Shown: piece by piece, positions 62,711-64,000 of the stretch | Numbering within the stretch: the stretch's first letter is position 1 | Layout: each line of letters starts with the position of its first letter | Source: Agrobacterium sp. a22-2 | Lineage (GTDB): Bacteria; Pseudomonadota; Alphaproteobacteria; Rhizobiales; Rhizobiaceae | Direction of reading: 5' to 3' | Assembly (NCBI RefSeq): GCF_012276985.1 | Contig: NZ_JAAXMM010000011.1 | Location: 62,001-126,000, forward strand | DNA length: 64,000 nt | Position numbers and translations under genes: made by a program | Notes under the pieces: generated by a model | Databases searched by the model: none | Seen by the model: the letters and a program-made list of their open reading frames with translations, nothing else | Told to the model about the DNA's origin: nothing

Positions 62711-63666
62711 TTGTTGCCTCGCGGGTTGAGGGCGTCGTTGAGGCCATCGCCGAGGAAGCTGAAGGCAACGGAGGCCAGGCCCAGCACGGCGGCAGGGGCG
62801 GCCAAAAGATGGGGATAATGCTGCCAGACGCGCAGGCCGTCGGAGATCATGTTGCCCCAGCTGGGGGTTGGCGGATTGACGCCGACGCCGAGGAAGGAAA
62901 AGGCGCTTTCCAGCACCATGGCGGTGCCGAGGCCGGCGCTGACCGAGACGATCAACGGACCCAGCGAGTTGGGCACGACATAGCGCATCATGATGATGCC
63001 GTTGGACAGACCGAGGGCGCGGGCGGCGGTGATATAGGCTCGGGAGCGGATCGACAGGACCTGGGCACGCACCAGACGAGCATATGGCGGCCAGGAAATC
63101 AGCGCCATGGAGCCGAAGACGAGGAAGAAGTCGATCCAGATGGTCTCGCGGTAGAACGGGTTGAGCGTCGCCAGATAACGCGCCTCCATCCATTGGGCGA
63201 TCGGCGTTTTCAGGGATGCGTTGATGACCACGACCAGCAGCAGGTTGGGCACGGACATAGTGATATCGGTCAGCCACATGATGACCCGGTCGAAGGGATC
63301 GCCGAAAAAGCCTGCGATGGCGCCGAGCATGGTGCCGATGAACAGCGCAATGGCAGTAACGACGACGGCCACCATGAAGGCGGTGCGCGTGCCGTAGACG
63401 ACACGGCTGAAGACATCGCGGCCGAGATCGTCGGTGCCGAACAGATGGGCCAGCGACGGCCCCTGGTTGCGGGCATCGAGATTCTGGCTGAGGAAATCGT
63501 AAGGCGCCAGATAGGATCCGAACAACGCGATGAAGGCTAGCAGCACGATCACCACCAGGCCGAACAGGGCAAGCCTGTTGCGCTTCAGCCGGAACCAGGC
63601 ATCGCGCCACAGGCTGACCGGGGCGTCTTCCGGCAGTGGATTTGTCTGGACAGGAATGGAGGACAT
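62707..63666 (-). CDS. Oligopeptide-type ABC transporter permease, OppC/DppC-like
   Basis: 319 residues with six membrane helices and the family N-terminus WRDAWFRLKRNRLALFGLVV. HLFGTDDLGRDVFSRVVYGT and the EAA-type loop YITAARALGLSNGIIMMRYV, then GFGVNPPTPSWGNMI-like GVGVNPPTPSWGNMISDGL, are standard landmarks. ATG 63666 with AAGAGGAG upstream is preferred over a TTG at 63672. Confidence 0.9.
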
Positions 63667-63668
63667 GG

Positions 63669-64000
63669 TCAACGGCTCCTCTTGGTGTCGTTGGCACGCG
63701 GGTCGAGCAGCGGATAGAGCACGTCGACCAGCAGGTTGGAGATCATCACCAGGAAGGAGCCGATCAGGGTGATGGCGAGGATGACCGGGAAATCGGAATT
63801 GATGAGTGCCTGCACGGTGAGCCGGCCAAGACCCGGCAGGCCGAACACCAGTTCGACGAAGATGGCGCCGTTGACGATGGTGATCATGATCAGGCCGAGC
63901 TGGGTGACGACCGGGGTCAGGACCGGGCGCAGGATGTGGCGCAGGGCGACGATCACCTCCGGCACGCCCTTGGCGCGGGCCGTGCGGACAAAATCCTCCG
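63669..64000 (-). CDS. Oligopeptide-type ABC transporter permease, OppB/DppB-like (5' truncated by window edge)
   Basis: The C-terminal 110 residues of the first permease are visible. FVRTARAKGVPEVIVALRHI is the EAA loop, followed by PVVTQLGLIMITIVNGAIFV and ELVFGLPGLGRLTVQALINS, as in DppB. The gene continues past base 64000. A substrate-binding protein gene is expected further on. Confidence 0.88.
   Translation of the reverse strand, partial: EDFVRTARAKGVPEVIVALRHILRPVLTPVVTQLGLIMITIVNGAIFVELVFGLPGLGRLTVQALINSDFPVILAITLIGSFLVMISNLLVDVLYPLLDPRANDTKRSR

Overview
The window is a 64 kb, GC-rich piece of an alphaproteobacterial accessory replicon, most likely from a Rhizobiaceae-type bacterium. 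The support is the many solute-binding-protein ABC importers, the ROK, IclR, GntR and LysR regulators paired with catabolic genes, the rhizobial-style Ugp-like and Opp-like transporters, and the absence of any core housekeeping operon. No rRNA and no convincing intact tRNA or CRISPR array was seen. One insertion sequence of the IS1182 type is present. Family calls come from reading motifs in the translated sequence; no database search was run.

Region 1 (1-20,889) is a large catabolic cluster for an unidentified cyclic or aromatic compound. On the minus strand, one operon holds a two-component flavin monooxygenase (oxygenase and flavin reductase), an outer-membrane TonB-receptor-like barrel without a recognisable plug, and a RibB paralogue that could supply flavin. 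Upstream are an NADP-binding reductase and two IclR regulators. On the plus strand are a maleate-isomerase-like protein, a thiolase-fold enzyme with its DUF35 partner, a fused CoA-transferase and an SRPBCC protein ending at a strong terminator. A second monooxygenase, two carboxymuconolactone-decarboxylase-family (CMD) proteins, a dienelactone hydrolase, an SDR and a fumarylacetoacetase-family hydrolase follow, with an MFS transporter facing the other way. Another CMD protein is cut by the left window edge. The set suggests hydroxylation, ring opening, then hydrolytic and CoA-dependent breakdown, but no ring-cleaving dioxygenase is visible.

Region 2 (21-32.5 kb) is a patchwork of small regulator-target units: WYL regulator/DUF1761 membrane protein, an excisionase-type HTH protein with a HEAT-repeat protein, MerR/CMD with a 19-bp-spacer promoter, the IS1182 element, a VOC protein, a MarR-epimerase-SnoaL set under a 35-bp palindromic operator, and an ABC exporter.

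Region 3 (32.5-40.7 kb) is a compact operon controlled by a divergent ROK regulator. It encodes a Ugp-like importer, two tandem glycerophosphodiesterases and an inositol-monophosphatase-family phosphatase, which together make a complete import, phosphodiester cleavage and dephosphorylation route. After it come a MarR-GNAT fusion and an SDR.

Region 4 (43-57.9 kb) is a second catabolic island. A polyamine/opine-type ABC importer is translationally coupled to a flavin monooxygenase-like protein and a creatininase-family amidase, followed by a CocE-type hydrolase, a questin-oxidase-like protein and an amidohydrolase, with a LysR regulator upstream. A gamma-glutamyltransferase-like enzyme and a second, divergent amidohydrolase lie beyond. 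The substrate is unknown; the enzymes point to nitrogenous cyclic or acylated compounds.

Region 5 (58-64 kb) holds a possible small RNA or structured leader with a terminator, a small membrane protein, and an operon of an oligopeptide-type ABC importer, a four-carbon acid sugar kinase (DUF1537 type) and a GntR regulator, cut by the right window edge.
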